Shown here: positions 16,941-24,316 of the stretch, in pieces
How the letters are laid out: each line of letters starts with the position of its first letter
Position numbering within the stretch: position 1 is the first letter of the stretch
Assembly: GCA_018666295.1 (NCBI GenBank)
Contig: JABIZW010000145.1
Span: 1 to 28,755 of the forward strand
Length of the DNA: 28,755 nt
From: Halieaceae bacterium
Lineage (GTDB): Bacteria > Pseudomonadota > Gammaproteobacteria > Pseudomonadales > Halieaceae
Reading direction: 5' to 3'
Program-made: the position numbers and the translations under genes
The notes under the pieces: generated by a model
What the model saw: the letters and a program-made list of their open reading frames with translations, nothing else
What the model was told of the DNA's origin: nothing
Database searches by the model: none

Positions 16941-16946
16941 TATAAT
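16941..16946 (+). promoter_or_regulatory. Candidate -10 element of the thioredoxin-like gene
   Basis: A perfect TATAAT lies 26 bases before the ATG at 16973. The predicted transcript start near 16953 leaves a short leader that still contains the AGGTGA ribosome-binding site at 16961-16966. No convincing -35 hexamer is found 16-18 bases upstream, so strength is uncertain. Confidence 0.45.
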
Positions 16947-16972
16947 CACCACGCTCTCAAAGGTGACTCTCA

Positions 16973-17386
16973 ATGCGCGAAACGCTCCTCATTTTTCTCT
17001 GTCTTAGCTGCATAGGATGCACGCCGGACGCTCCAATGACTCAGCCAGACCGTTGGAAGGTCGTGAATTTTTGGGCGATATGGTGCAAACCGTGCCGCAC
17101 GGAAATTCCTGAGTTGCTGCAACTTGATGCACGAGAAGACGTCTCTGTCCTCGGCGTGAACTTCGACGGTAAGCGAGGTGACGATCTTGCCGCCGACGTT
17201 GCCAGCTTAGGAATCACCTTCCAAAACATTGAAGACCCCTCCCAAGCACTTGGGATGCCGCGCCCAACCGTGCTGCCCACGACGCTCATCATTAACCCCT
17301 CGGGAGAGCTCGTTGCGACGTTGGTTGGACCGCAAACAATCGAGTCCCTAGAGGCCGTGATTCACCAAACCGAATCGGCTCAGTGA
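16973..17386 (+). CDS. Exported TlpA/ResA-like thioredoxin-fold protein
   Basis: A 137-residue thioredoxin-fold protein with the redox motif WCKPC (C38, C41) in VNFWAIWCKPCRTEIPEL, and the cis-proline segment VLPTTLIINPSG near residue 100. The N-terminus is a short signal sequence ending CIGC (C16), probably a lipoprotein anchor, although Cys at lipobox position -3 is atypical. It should act in the periplasm as a thiol-disulfide oxidoreductase. AGGTGA precedes the ATG by six bases. It is divergent from wrbA and stands alone. The partner protein cannot be told from context. Confidence 0.88.
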   Translation: MRETLLIFLCLSCIGCTPDAPMTQPDRWKVVNFWAIWCKPCRTEIPELLQLDAREDVSVLGVNFDGKRGDDLAADVASLGITFQNIEDPSQALGMPRPTVLPTTLIINPSGELVATLVGPQTIESLEAVIHQTESAQ

Positions 17387-17402
17387 CTCCTTTTTTTAAG
17401 CC

Positions 17403-17430
17403 AAAAAAAACGCCGGCTAAAAAGCCGGCG
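17403..17430 (-). terminator. Intrinsic terminator, minus strand
   Basis: CGCCGGCT-AAAA-AGCCGGCG (17411-17430) is a perfect 8-bp stem with a four-base loop. Eight A residues at 17403-17410 become a U8 tract on the minus strand, so it terminates leftward transcription from the PTPS-like gene or an RNA after it. On the plus strand it has no U-tract. It is nested in a wider imperfect inverted repeat: 17382-17393 and 17435-17446 match at 11 of 12 positions. Confidence 0.88.
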
Positions 17431-17560
17431 AATTAAAGGAGCCACTCAAATCGGGAGATGATCACTCATCTGACCCTCAGACGTTTCCCTCGCGCTGCAC
17501 CCGCCGCACCGCCATCTGCTGGACATAACTTAAGAACACAATGGAATAGAAAAGTTCCAA
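17431..17560 (-). ncRNA. Candidate structured 3' UTR or small RNA between PTPS-like gene and terminator
   Basis: About 150 bases separate the stop of the PTPS-like gene from its terminator, in a region where other genes abut or overlap. The minus strand can form AGATGA-GTGA-TCATCT (17456-17471, perfect six-pair stem) and a GC-rich hairpin around 17490-17510 (GCGGTGC with GCAGCGC, one mismatch), followed by the terminator. Together these look like a 3'-UTR-derived small RNA. Short open frames exist on both strands (plus 17458-17568, 36 codons; minus 26 codons) but neither has a convincing ribosome-binding site. The 5' end is a guess. Confidence 0.25.
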
Positions 17561-17581
17561 AAAAATAAAACTTTCTTTGAT

Positions 17582-18091
17582 TTATTCGCTAACCCGCCAG
17601 ACGGCGGAGCCTGCCTGACCACTTCCCGAGGAAACTGTCAGCTCGACTTCCACCAGATCGGGATCATCAGACGACCCGATGAGTTCATTAAGCAGTAAAT
17701 GGGATAACTCCTCCACCGTGACATTCGCAACCGGTAGCACCCAGGTTTCATCACTGCGAAATTTAAGCACTGTGCCGTTAAAGGTGGCGTGTATTTCATC
17801 ACCCTCGTACATCAATGTTTGATAGGGAGAAAATTCGGGCAATAACATGTACTCATCGTATCGATCGCAAAGCGCTTTGATCCGCTTCTTGTAAACGTTG
17901 TAGTCCGCCGAAAACCCATTATTTCCCATTTTTGCGACGATGCGGACAGAGACAAAGTAGTTGTGTCCGTGTAAGCGTTCCCGCTCGGTTGCCGAAAAAA
18001 TCGTGTAGTGAGCCGCGGAGAATTTGTGAGCCTCTTTGTCAATATGAAGCGTAGTCAATCGTGTCAATGAACATTCCTTTTTTTGACTCAT
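17582..18091 (-). CDS. PTPS/QueD-family protein with atypical (PTPS-III-like) active site
   Basis: A 6-pyruvoyltetrahydropterin synthase/6-carboxytetrahydropterin synthase family member, 169 residues from ATG 18091. Zinc ligands are H28 in KFSAAH and H41/H43 in ERLHGHNY. The QueD catalytic cysteine (CxxxHGH) is replaced: R37 is at that position, and E38 gives ExxHGH, the motif described for PTPS-III enzymes. The Asp-His pair of QueD looks like D79-E80, and the pterin-anchoring Glu looks like L151. About 35 extra residues (86-121) resemble the longer archaeal-type proteins. Calling it queD for queuosine would be unsafe. TTG 18067 with AAAGGA seven bases upstream is a serious alternative start, since ATG 18091 has no visible site. 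Confidence 0.85.
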   Translation of the reverse strand: MSQKKECSLTRLTTLHIDKEAHKFSAAHYTIFSATERERLHGHNYFVSVRIVAKMGNNGFSADYNVYKKRIKALCDRYDEYMLLPEFSPYQTLMYEGDEIHATFNGTVLKFRSDETWVLPVANVTVEELSHLLLNELIGSSDDPDLVEVELTVSSGSGQAGSAVWRVSE

Positions 18092-18212
18092 AGAGCGGCG
18101 TCACAAGTCTCATGTTGGCAAAAAAGACCCGACAACCCCTAGTAAGCAATCCTAGCCGATCACTGTCGCGTAGGATAACCTGCGATCTAACATGAGGTCT
18201 TTACATATTCGT

Positions 18213-18920
18213 ATGAACGATACTGCCATTATTACAGGAGCCAGCTCGGGAATAGGCGCAGCCACTGCCGAGCAGTTCATAGCAAAGGGCTTTTCAGTTA
18301 TCAATATTGCCAGACGCCCCAGTCCTGTGACCGGCGTTGTCAACGTTGCGGCAGACCTGGGCTCTGACGAGGGTGCACTGCGAGCGGCGACCGAGTGCAA
18401 AGCGCATCTTGCAACGGATAGCGGACGCATCACCCTTATCCATAACGCATCACTGATGCTCAAAGACAGTGCCAGTGACTGTGAAACGCAGGCGCTAATG
18501 CGTGTAATGGCTGTTAATGTCATGGCTGTAAACACGCTTAATCGTGAACTCATTGGCTCTATGGCAGCGGGATCCAGCATTATTTACGTGGGCTCCACGC
18601 TGTCAGAAAAAGCGGTCTCCGGCGCCTACAGTTACGTTATTAGTAAGCATGCCCAGCTCGGTCAAATGCGAGCAACCTGTCAAGATTTGAGCGGATCAGG
18701 CATACACACGGCAATGGTCTGCCCTGGGTTTACCGATACCGAGATGTTGAAGCAACATCTGGGAGGCGATGTCGATCTCATGCTGGAAATTGGCTCGCAG
18801 AACAGTTTTGGCCGGCTCGTGAAACCTGAAGAGATTGCCAATGTGGTGGTTTGGGCCCACGAAAGTCCTGTGGCCAATGGCTCAGTTATTCACGCCAACC
18901 TGGGGCAAAAGGAACATTGA
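18213..18920 (+). CDS. Short-chain dehydrogenase/reductase
   Basis: A classical NAD(P)H-dependent SDR, 235 residues from ATG 18213. The cofactor loop is TGASSGIG (8-15). The NNAG-equivalent is HNAS (77-80). The catalytic residues are S128 in YVGSTLSEKA and Y141/K145 in YSYVISKHA, with VCPGFTDTEM following. An upstream in-frame ATG at 18192 adds seven residues, but neither start has a strong ribosome-binding site. It is divergent from the PTPS-like gene and coupled to the transporter that follows (TTGA). In this setting a pterin or sepiapterin-type reductase role is a reasonable hypothesis, not a demonstrated one. Confidence 0.9.
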   Translation: MNDTAIITGASSGIGAATAEQFIAKGFSVINIARRPSPVTGVVNVAADLGSDEGALRAATECKAHLATDSGRITLIHNASLMLKDSASDCETQALMRVMAVNVMAVNTLNRELIGSMAAGSSIIYVGSTLSEKAVSGAYSYVISKHAQLGQMRATCQDLSGSGIHTAMVCPGFTDTEMLKQHLGGDVDLMLEIGSQNSFGRLVKPEEIANVVVWAHESPVANGSVIHANLGQKEH

Positions 18921-19684
18921 GCACCGTCACGCAAGCCGCTCTTACGGAACGCCGAGAGCGCGTTTTTCTGATTCTCGCCGGGGTATTCCTCAGCGCAATG
19001 ACCTTACTCAACATCATTGGCATCACGAAGTTTATTCAGCTCGGCCCGCTCGCCCTGGCAGTGGGCGTTCTCCCTTACCCGTTAACTTTTCTTTGTACAG
19101 ATCTGATCTGTGAGCTTTATGGGAAGGCGCGTGCAAATTTTCTGGTGACCGTCGGACTTTTTATCAACGCACTTATTTTGCTGGTCATGACGGCAGGGCA
19201 ATACGCCCCCGCGGTCGATCCTGCGAATATGCCGCCATGGCAAATCCTTCAACTCGGAGCGCCCGTGCCGCTGCCCACAGGCGAAGTGCTTGAAGGTAAC
19301 GTGGAGCTGTTTTCACTGATGTATGCCATGACCAGCGGCGCAGTAACAGCCTCAATGGTGGCGTACATCACAGCGCAATACTGCGACGTTCAGTTATTCC
19401 ACTTTTGGAAGCGTGTCACAAAAGGGAAGCACCTCTGGATCCGAAACAATTTCAGCACCTTGCTCAGCCAACTTGTCGATTCGGTCATGGTGGTCACCGT
19501 GACGTTCGGTGCGGTGTTTTATCGCGGCGAGATGACCCTTGAGACGCTGTTGATTTTAGTCGCGAGCAATTATGCGTTCAAAGCCACGGTAGCTCTGCTC
19601 GATACTATTCCACTGTATATTTTAGTGGCGCAGCTTCGACGTTATTTACAGTTAGCTGAAGATGAGATTGCCGCAGCACACTGA
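18917..19684 (+). CDS. yhhQ: YhhQ/VUT-family queuosine-precursor-type transporter
   Basis: A membrane protein of the YhhQ/COG1738 family. E. coli YhhQ takes up the 7-deazaguanines preQ0 and preQ1. The signature stretch NIIGITKFIQLGPLALAVG, then PLTFLCTDLICELYGKA, is clear. About six hydrophobic segments cover the 255 residues, with FWKRVTKGKHLWIRNNFST in the loop before the fifth. I chose TTG 18917, which overlaps the SDR stop as TTGA with AAAAGG just upstream; an ATG at 18851 would overlap the SDR by 70 bases. The neighbouring PTPS-family gene suggests a pteridine- or deazaguanine-related ligand. The stop is seven bases from the convergent hda stop. Confidence 0.9.
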   Translation: MSTVTQAALTERRERVFLILAGVFLSAMTLLNIIGITKFIQLGPLALAVGVLPYPLTFLCTDLICELYGKARANFLVTVGLFINALILLVMTAGQYAPAVDPANMPPWQILQLGAPVPLPTGEVLEGNVELFSLMYAMTSGAVTASMVAYITAQYCDVQLFHFWKRVTKGKHLWIRNNFSTLLSQLVDSVMVVTVTFGAVFYRGEMTLETLLILVASNYAFKATVALLDTIPLYILVAQLRRYLQLAEDEIAAAH

Positions 19685-19691
19685 GGCCGTG

Positions 19692-20384
19692 TCAATAGCC
19701 CAGCGTTTTTAAAAACGGGATAGTGGGGGCGCGTTGCTCGACCAAACTAGACTCATCGATCGAGCGAATAATACGTTCAGCATCTGCAGGTGTTCGCCGA
19801 ATACGCAGCCCCAGAAACCGAGCCACTTCAGGCGCAAGTGACAGCCCACGGGCATAAGCGAGACGCGCAAGCAGCCTCTCAAAATCTGCGTCTCTCCAGG
19901 CCGGCAACTTGAAGACTGACAGGAGAGAAAGTCTCGATTGCAAATCGGGCAAAAACGAATGCAATCCCGACGGCGCCGTCCCTGCGGACACTAAAAATGG
20001 CGTCGAGTTTTGCATACAGCGATTAAAACAGTGAAATACGCCTTCCTGCCAAATTCGATGCCCACTCATCAGATGAATATCATCAATGACCACGAGAGAA
20101 TCATGCTCTGCCGCCTCAAGAACGGCCTCGGGCGGATACTCAAGGACTGCATCCATGGGAATGTAACGAACCGAGTCCGACTGCGCCGCGCAGGACGCCT
20201 GAAGCAGGTGACTCTTACCTTCCCCCGCACCTCCCCAAACGAAAACACCTTGATCGGGCTTGCCGGTCACCTGCTGTACCGCACTCTCAAGATGCTCGGT
20301 TTCTAAACGAGACACCCAATGCGCCCAAGTTGCATCAGGATCAATAGAAATGGGTAAGACAAGTTGAGCCGACTGAACCGTCAT
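19692..20384 (-). CDS. hda: Hda, regulatory inactivator of DnaA
   Basis: Hda is a DnaA-like AAA+ protein that, with the DNA-loaded beta clamp, stimulates ATP hydrolysis by DnaA to stop re-initiation. The 230 residues match the family. The N-terminal clamp-binding peptide is QLVLPI (7-12), close to the QL[SD]LP consensus. Walker A is GGAGEGKSH (51-59) and Walker B VVIDDIHLM (about 97-105). The C-terminal lid carries the sensor-2 region RRTPADAERI. It has no DNA-binding domain IV, which separates it from DnaA. It follows perM after nine bases. Confidence 0.94.
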   Translation of the reverse strand: MTVQSAQLVLPISIDPDATWAHWVSRLETEHLESAVQQVTGKPDQGVFVWGGAGEGKSHLLQASCAAQSDSVRYIPMDAVLEYPPEAVLEAAEHDSLVVIDDIHLMSGHRIWQEGVFHCFNRCMQNSTPFLVSAGTAPSGLHSFLPDLQSRLSLLSVFKLPAWRDADFERLLARLAYARGLSLAPEVARFLGLRIRRTPADAERIIRSIDESSLVEQRAPTIPFLKTLGY

Positions 20385-20393
20385 ACGTCTGCC

Positions 20394-21476
20394 TTACTCA
20401 GCGTTGTAAGCATCGGTTGAGAGGTAGACTTCTACAATTCGTCGTCCAAAGACCAACAACACAGCTGCAACAGGCAGCGCAATAAGGACGCCAGTGAACC
20501 CGGCCAACTGACCACCCGCCATGAGCGCAAAAATAACAGCCACTGGGTGCAAGCCAATCCGATCGCCCACTAAGATAGGCGTTAAAAGAAAACTCTCGAT
20601 CAGCTGTCCTATCAAAAATACCAGTGCTACGGCGCCTAAAGACCAGGGATCGACCCCGTATTGAAAGTAGGCGACAACGATCGCACTGCCAACCCCGATA
20701 ATCGAACCCGCATAGGGTATAAGGCTGGCAACCCCAGCGATCACACCCAAGACCACCGCGTAGTTCAGTCCCACCACCCAAAGGCCGACGCTATACATGA
20801 GCGCCTGAGCGCCCATGACCACCAACTGACCGCGCAGAAACGCCTCAAGTACGGTGTGCGCTTCAGATACCGATGCTTGAACCGTGGATGCCCAAACCCG
20901 CGGCACAAGTTTTAGGAGTCCTGCCATCATTAAATCCCAGTCACGCATGAGATAAAATGCGACCACGGGGATAAGTGCCACATTGAGCAGCAAGGCAATC
21001 AACGAAAGACTCGACGTTGTCACCCGCTGAACCACACCGCCAGTCACTTGACCCACCGATTGCCAGTGTTCTGACAGGCTGGTTTGCCAATCGATCGTCG
21101 GCAAAGACACGGGACTGAGACTCAATTGCGTTTGCAGGTAGGGCACGGCGATCTGCGAGACCCAAAGGTAGGCGTCAGGTATCGCCGCTGCGAGTTGAGA
21201 AAGTTGCTGAATCAAGAGTGGCACGACAATGCCCAAAACGACAATGACTAGCGTCATTAACAACGCAAAAACAATGACCACGCCTGACGAGCGCGCATAG
21301 CCCCGCGCCTCAAGTCGATCGACGATAGGATCGCCCAGATAAGCGATGAGTGCGCCGACGATAAACGGCATCAAAATATCGCTTAATTGCACTAAGAAAA
21401 ACACGACTATTAGCGTGACAATTAGAACAGGAAGCCAGCGCGAGCGGCTGTTAGCGTCAGACAGTTTGTTGGTCAC
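20394..21476 (-). CDS. PerM/AI-2E family transporter
   Basis: A 360-residue multi-pass membrane protein of the AI-2 exporter/PerM family (COG0628). An N-terminal pair of membrane segments (LPVLIVTLIVVFFLVQL, then LMPFIVGALIAYLGDPIVD) is followed by a central soluble region, and a C-terminal bundle contains PYAGSIIGVGSAIVVAYFQYG and IGLHPVAVIFALMAGGQLAG. I chose GTG 21476, which overlaps the DUF2066 stop as GTGA with GGGAG eight bases upstream; the longer frame starts at a TTG. The transported substrate is not known, and the autoinducer label should not be read as function. Confidence 0.9.
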   Translation of the reverse strand: MTNKLSDANSRSRWLPVLIVTLIVVFFLVQLSDILMPFIVGALIAYLGDPIVDRLEARGYARSSGVVIVFALLMTLVIVVLGIVVPLLIQQLSQLAAAIPDAYLWVSQIAVPYLQTQLSLSPVSLPTIDWQTSLSEHWQSVGQVTGGVVQRVTTSSLSLIALLLNVALIPVVAFYLMRDWDLMMAGLLKLVPRVWASTVQASVSEAHTVLEAFLRGQLVVMGAQALMYSVGLWVVGLNYAVVLGVIAGVASLIPYAGSIIGVGSAIVVAYFQYGVDPWSLGAVALVFLIGQLIESFLLTPILVGDRIGLHPVAVIFALMAGGQLAGFTGVLIALPVAAVLLVFGRRIVEVYLSTDAYNAE

Positions 21477-22522
21477 TGGATGGTCTCCCAAGTCAAATTC
21501 AGCTGCTCTCGATTGAGCACTGATTGAACACGCAAGCCCGATCGATTCGGGATCAGGCGCGCCACCTCTTCCGCACTAGAAACCCCCACCACACGATAAG
21601 TGAGCGTGTTTTCACCCGTCGATTCAATGCGCAGATCGACCAACTGGGCAAGTTCGGTGAACACAGCGGAAACAGAACGATAGTCGGCAAACGACGCGAC
21701 ACCGGAAACGGTAACAGCGATCGCGCTGGACGTGTCGAATTGCTGCAGCGTCACCGCAAGCGAATCACGCATCTTATCCGTCGCAAGATCAACGCCGGCA
21801 GCCCATAGCGCGTTGACGTCACTCTGCCGCAGCTGCAGATGACTCTGATTCTCTGGACCCACGAAATACCAGTCAACAAGACGGCTTCCGTCACTGAGTT
21901 CGATCCAGCGACCGATCAGTGAGTACTCCGAGCCATAACGGCGAGATGCGGCGCGAACACGATCAAAATCCCGACTCCAAATGGTCGACACAGGTACCGC
22001 CGCGGCATCGGTCAAATCAAGGAGAGGAAATCGCAGCTCAAGACCTCGCGCCTCAAATAAAGCGATCGCCGGCGTCAGTAACTCAGCATCGTCAGACCGA
22101 GCCGCAAATCTTCTGGAAAACGGCTCATCAAGCGCAACCCAGGCAACCACTGGCGGTCGTCGTTGCTCCCAATAAGGTACCGATTCGTCTCTAAACAAGC
22201 CCCGGACAAACGCGTCATCAAATTCGAAAAAGACAACAAGTGCATCATCCATATCGCGATAGCTGTAGAGCAGAACATGCTCTTGCGCCGCGCGCACCGC
22301 AGTCTCAAAGGCGGGTTCGACAACAATCGCCTCGTTACCAGAAACCCTAACAAAGAGCCGGCTCAGCCCCAACTGAGCAGCCCTCGCCAATTCAGCATCA
22401 CTCCGATCAGACACCGTCACAAGCTCAGAAAAAAAGTCCTCTTGCGCCGCGGCACTGCTCGAGGGCAACGCAGCACCGCAGGCGAGATAAAGGGCTAAAA
22501 AGATTGTGTGAAAACGTCTCAT
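21473..22522 (-). CDS. DUF2066 exported protein
   Basis: A 349-residue protein with a cleavable-looking signal peptide ending near SSSAAAQ (residues 22-27). The mature part matches the DUF2066 family in sequence style and place: divergent from purM and upstream of a PerM-type transporter and hda, as in pseudomonads. Conserved stretches are LGLSRLFVRVSGNEA, LLYSYRDMDDALVVFFEFDD and PPVVAWVALD. It probably acts in the periplasm; no function is known. The ribosome-binding site is weak. Confidence 0.85.
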   Translation of the reverse strand: MRRFHTIFLALYLACGAALPSSSAAAQEDFFSELVTVSDRSDAELARAAQLGLSRLFVRVSGNEAIVVEPAFETAVRAAQEHVLLYSYRDMDDALVVFFEFDDAFVRGLFRDESVPYWEQRRPPVVAWVALDEPFSRRFAARSDDAELLTPAIALFEARGLELRFPLLDLTDAAAVPVSTIWSRDFDRVRAASRRYGSEYSLIGRWIELSDGSRLVDWYFVGPENQSHLQLRQSDVNALWAAGVDLATDKMRDSLAVTLQQFDTSSAIAVTVSGVASFADYRSVSAVFTELAQLVDLRIESTGENTLTYRVVGVSSAEEVARLIPNRSGLRVQSVLNREQLNLTWETIQ

Positions 22523-22610
22523 ATTGGCAGTTTACCAGCGAAAGTTCGGTTGGTCGCTTTCCTCTAAGTTTTTCAGCGAGTAATCTTCGGACCGTGAGGA
22601 GAGGCACGGT

Positions 22611-23651
22611 ATGACAGACAAGCAAAAAACCCAAGGACTGACTTACAAAGACGCGGGCGTCGACATCGACGCGGGCAACGCACTCGTGGAGCGTATTAAG
22701 CACATTTCAAAAGCAACTCGGCGTCCCGAAGTAATGGGCGGACTCGGCGGCTTTGGCGCGCTGTGCGAAATCCCTGAGGGGTACCGCAGCCCAGTCCTGG
22801 TCTCCGGCACGGACGGCGTCGGGACCAAACTACGGCTCGCCATGCAACTGGGTCGGCACAAGACGATTGGCATCGACCTTGTCGCCATGTGCAGTAACGA
22901 CATTGCTGTTGTGGGTGCCGAGCCCCTGCTCTTCCTTGACTATTACGCGACCGGTAAGCTCAATATCGACGTTGCCGCAGATGTGATTGAAGGCATTGGA
23001 AAGGGCTGCGAGTTCGCCGGAGCCGCTTTGGTAGGGGGTGAAACTGCTGAAATGCCCGGCATGTACGACGGCGACGATTACGACCTGGCCGGCTTTTGTG
23101 TGGGTGTCGTCGAGAAAAACAAAATCATTGACGGACACAACGTGGGAGTGGGCGATGCGATTATTGGTATTTCCTCTTCAGGACCCCATTCCAACGGCTA
23201 CTCGTTAATTCGTAAGATTATTGAAGTGACTCAAGCAGACCTCTCGCAAACCTGCGGTACAACAACGCTGGCAGATGCCCTGATCGAACCGACGCGGATC
23301 TACAACAAACCGCTCCTGGCACTCCAGCGCGAAATCCGACCTCACGCACTTGCGCACATTACGGGCGGCGGCCTCTTGGAGAACATTCCGAGAATATTGC
23401 CAAAGGGTTGCTCAGCAGTATTAGACACCCAATCGTGGACAATGCCTCCCGTCTTCCAGTGGCTGGCCAATGCAGGTGGCGTGTCCGACACCGAAATGTA
23501 TCGGACCTTTAACTGTGGTGTCGGTATGGCCCTCATTGTGGGTGCAAGTAAGGCCGATGCCGCAATGCAACTTCTTACAGAGCGTGGTTTAGATTGCTGG
23601 TTGCTTGGGGAAATTAGAGAGGGCAACAGTAAGGTGGAGTTCGCTTCTTGA
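22611..23651 (+). CDS. purM: PurM, phosphoribosylformylglycinamidine cyclo-ligase (AIR synthetase)
   Basis: PurM closes the imidazole ring of AIR in the fifth step of de novo purine synthesis, using ATP. The 346 residues are standard. Visible motifs are GGLGGFGALCEIP, SGTDGVGTKLRLA, GGETAEMPGMY and SSGPHSNGYSLIRKI, with HITGGGLLENIPRILP in the C-terminal domain. GAGGAGAGG precedes the ATG. The stop overlaps the purN TTG start (TTGA), giving the usual purMN pair. It is divergent from DUF2066 with 88 bases between starts, and no convincing -35/-10 pair was found there. Confidence 0.98.
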   Translation: MTDKQKTQGLTYKDAGVDIDAGNALVERIKHISKATRRPEVMGGLGGFGALCEIPEGYRSPVLVSGTDGVGTKLRLAMQLGRHKTIGIDLVAMCSNDIAVVGAEPLLFLDYYATGKLNIDVAADVIEGIGKGCEFAGAALVGGETAEMPGMYDGDDYDLAGFCVGVVEKNKIIDGHNVGVGDAIIGISSSGPHSNGYSLIRKIIEVTQADLSQTCGTTTLADALIEPTRIYNKPLLALQREIRPHALAHITGGGLLENIPRILPKGCSAVLDTQSWTMPPVFQWLANAGGVSDTEMYRTFNCGVGMALIVGASKADAAMQLLTERGLDCWLLGEIREGNSKVEFAS

Positions 23652-24316
23652 GCGCAGCTCCAGACAAGCGCATTTCCATTCTCATTTCCGGACGCGGCTC
23701 TAATATGGAGGCCTTCCTAGCGGCCCAGCAAGAGCAGTCCTTATCGGGAAGCGTTGTTCGTGTCATCAGTAATCGCCCCAGTGCGGCAGGACTCCAGACT
23801 GCGAAAGCGCACGGCGTTCCTACGGCCATTGTTGATCACACGCAATTCGATTCTCGTGAATCATTCGACGAGGCATTGGCCAATGTGGTCGCCCAGGACC
23901 GGCCAGACGCAGTGGTACTTGCAGGCTTCATGCGCATTCTCACGCCGATTTTTATTAACCGATTCGCGGGAAAATTATTGAACATTCACCCCTCATTGTT
24001 GCCCAAGTATCCAGGGCTTAACACGCACAAGCGCGCGATCGAGAGTGGCGATAGCGAGGGAGGGGCAACGGTGCACTATGTCACCAATGAACTCGACGGT
24101 GGACCACCCATACTTCAGGTGCGGGTACCGATTCATCAAGGTGATACCGAAGTAACGCTGGCGGCGAGAACGCTCGAGTACGAACACAAAATTTTTCCTA
24201 AAGCCGTGAACTGGCACTTGGAAGGCCGTCTTTATCAGCACGTTGACGGCGCGGTGTTGGATGGCAAAAAGTTATCGAAGTGCGGTGCACAGTGGAGCAG
24301 CGCCGAGTGCGTTTAG
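23648..24316 (+). CDS. purN: PurN, phosphoribosylglycinamide formyltransferase
   Basis: PurN transfers a formyl group from 10-formyl-tetrahydrofolate to GAR. The 222 residues include the N-terminal ISGRGSNMEAF phosphate loop and the catalytic NIHPSLLPKYPGLNTHKRA (Asn and His), with the later catalytic Asp in ELDGGPPI. The start is TTG inside the purM stop (TTGA). This is the only sensible start because the protein aligns from its first residues. The 3' end overlaps the DUF3108 gene by 10 bases. Confidence 0.97.
   Translation: MSAAPDKRISILISGRGSNMEAFLAAQQEQSLSGSVVRVISNRPSAAGLQTAKAHGVPTAIVDHTQFDSRESFDEALANVVAQDRPDAVVLAGFMRILTPIFINRFAGKLLNIHPSLLPKYPGLNTHKRAIESGDSEGGATVHYVTNELDGGPPILQVRVPIHQGDTEVTLAARTLEYEHKIFPKAVNWHLEGRLYQHVDGAVLDGKKLSKCGAQWSSAECV

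Noticed and set aside
17458..17568. 36-codon basic, proline/alanine-rich frame on the plus strand after the thioredoxin-like gene
   Set aside because: The only purine-rich site (GGGAG) is too close to the ATG, and there is no promoter. The structured minus-strand RNA is an equally good explanation.
20394..21476. Autoinducer-2 exporter suggesting quorum sensing
   Set aside because: The family name is historical. No luxS or lsr gene is present, and the position beside hda is the standard housekeeping arrangement.
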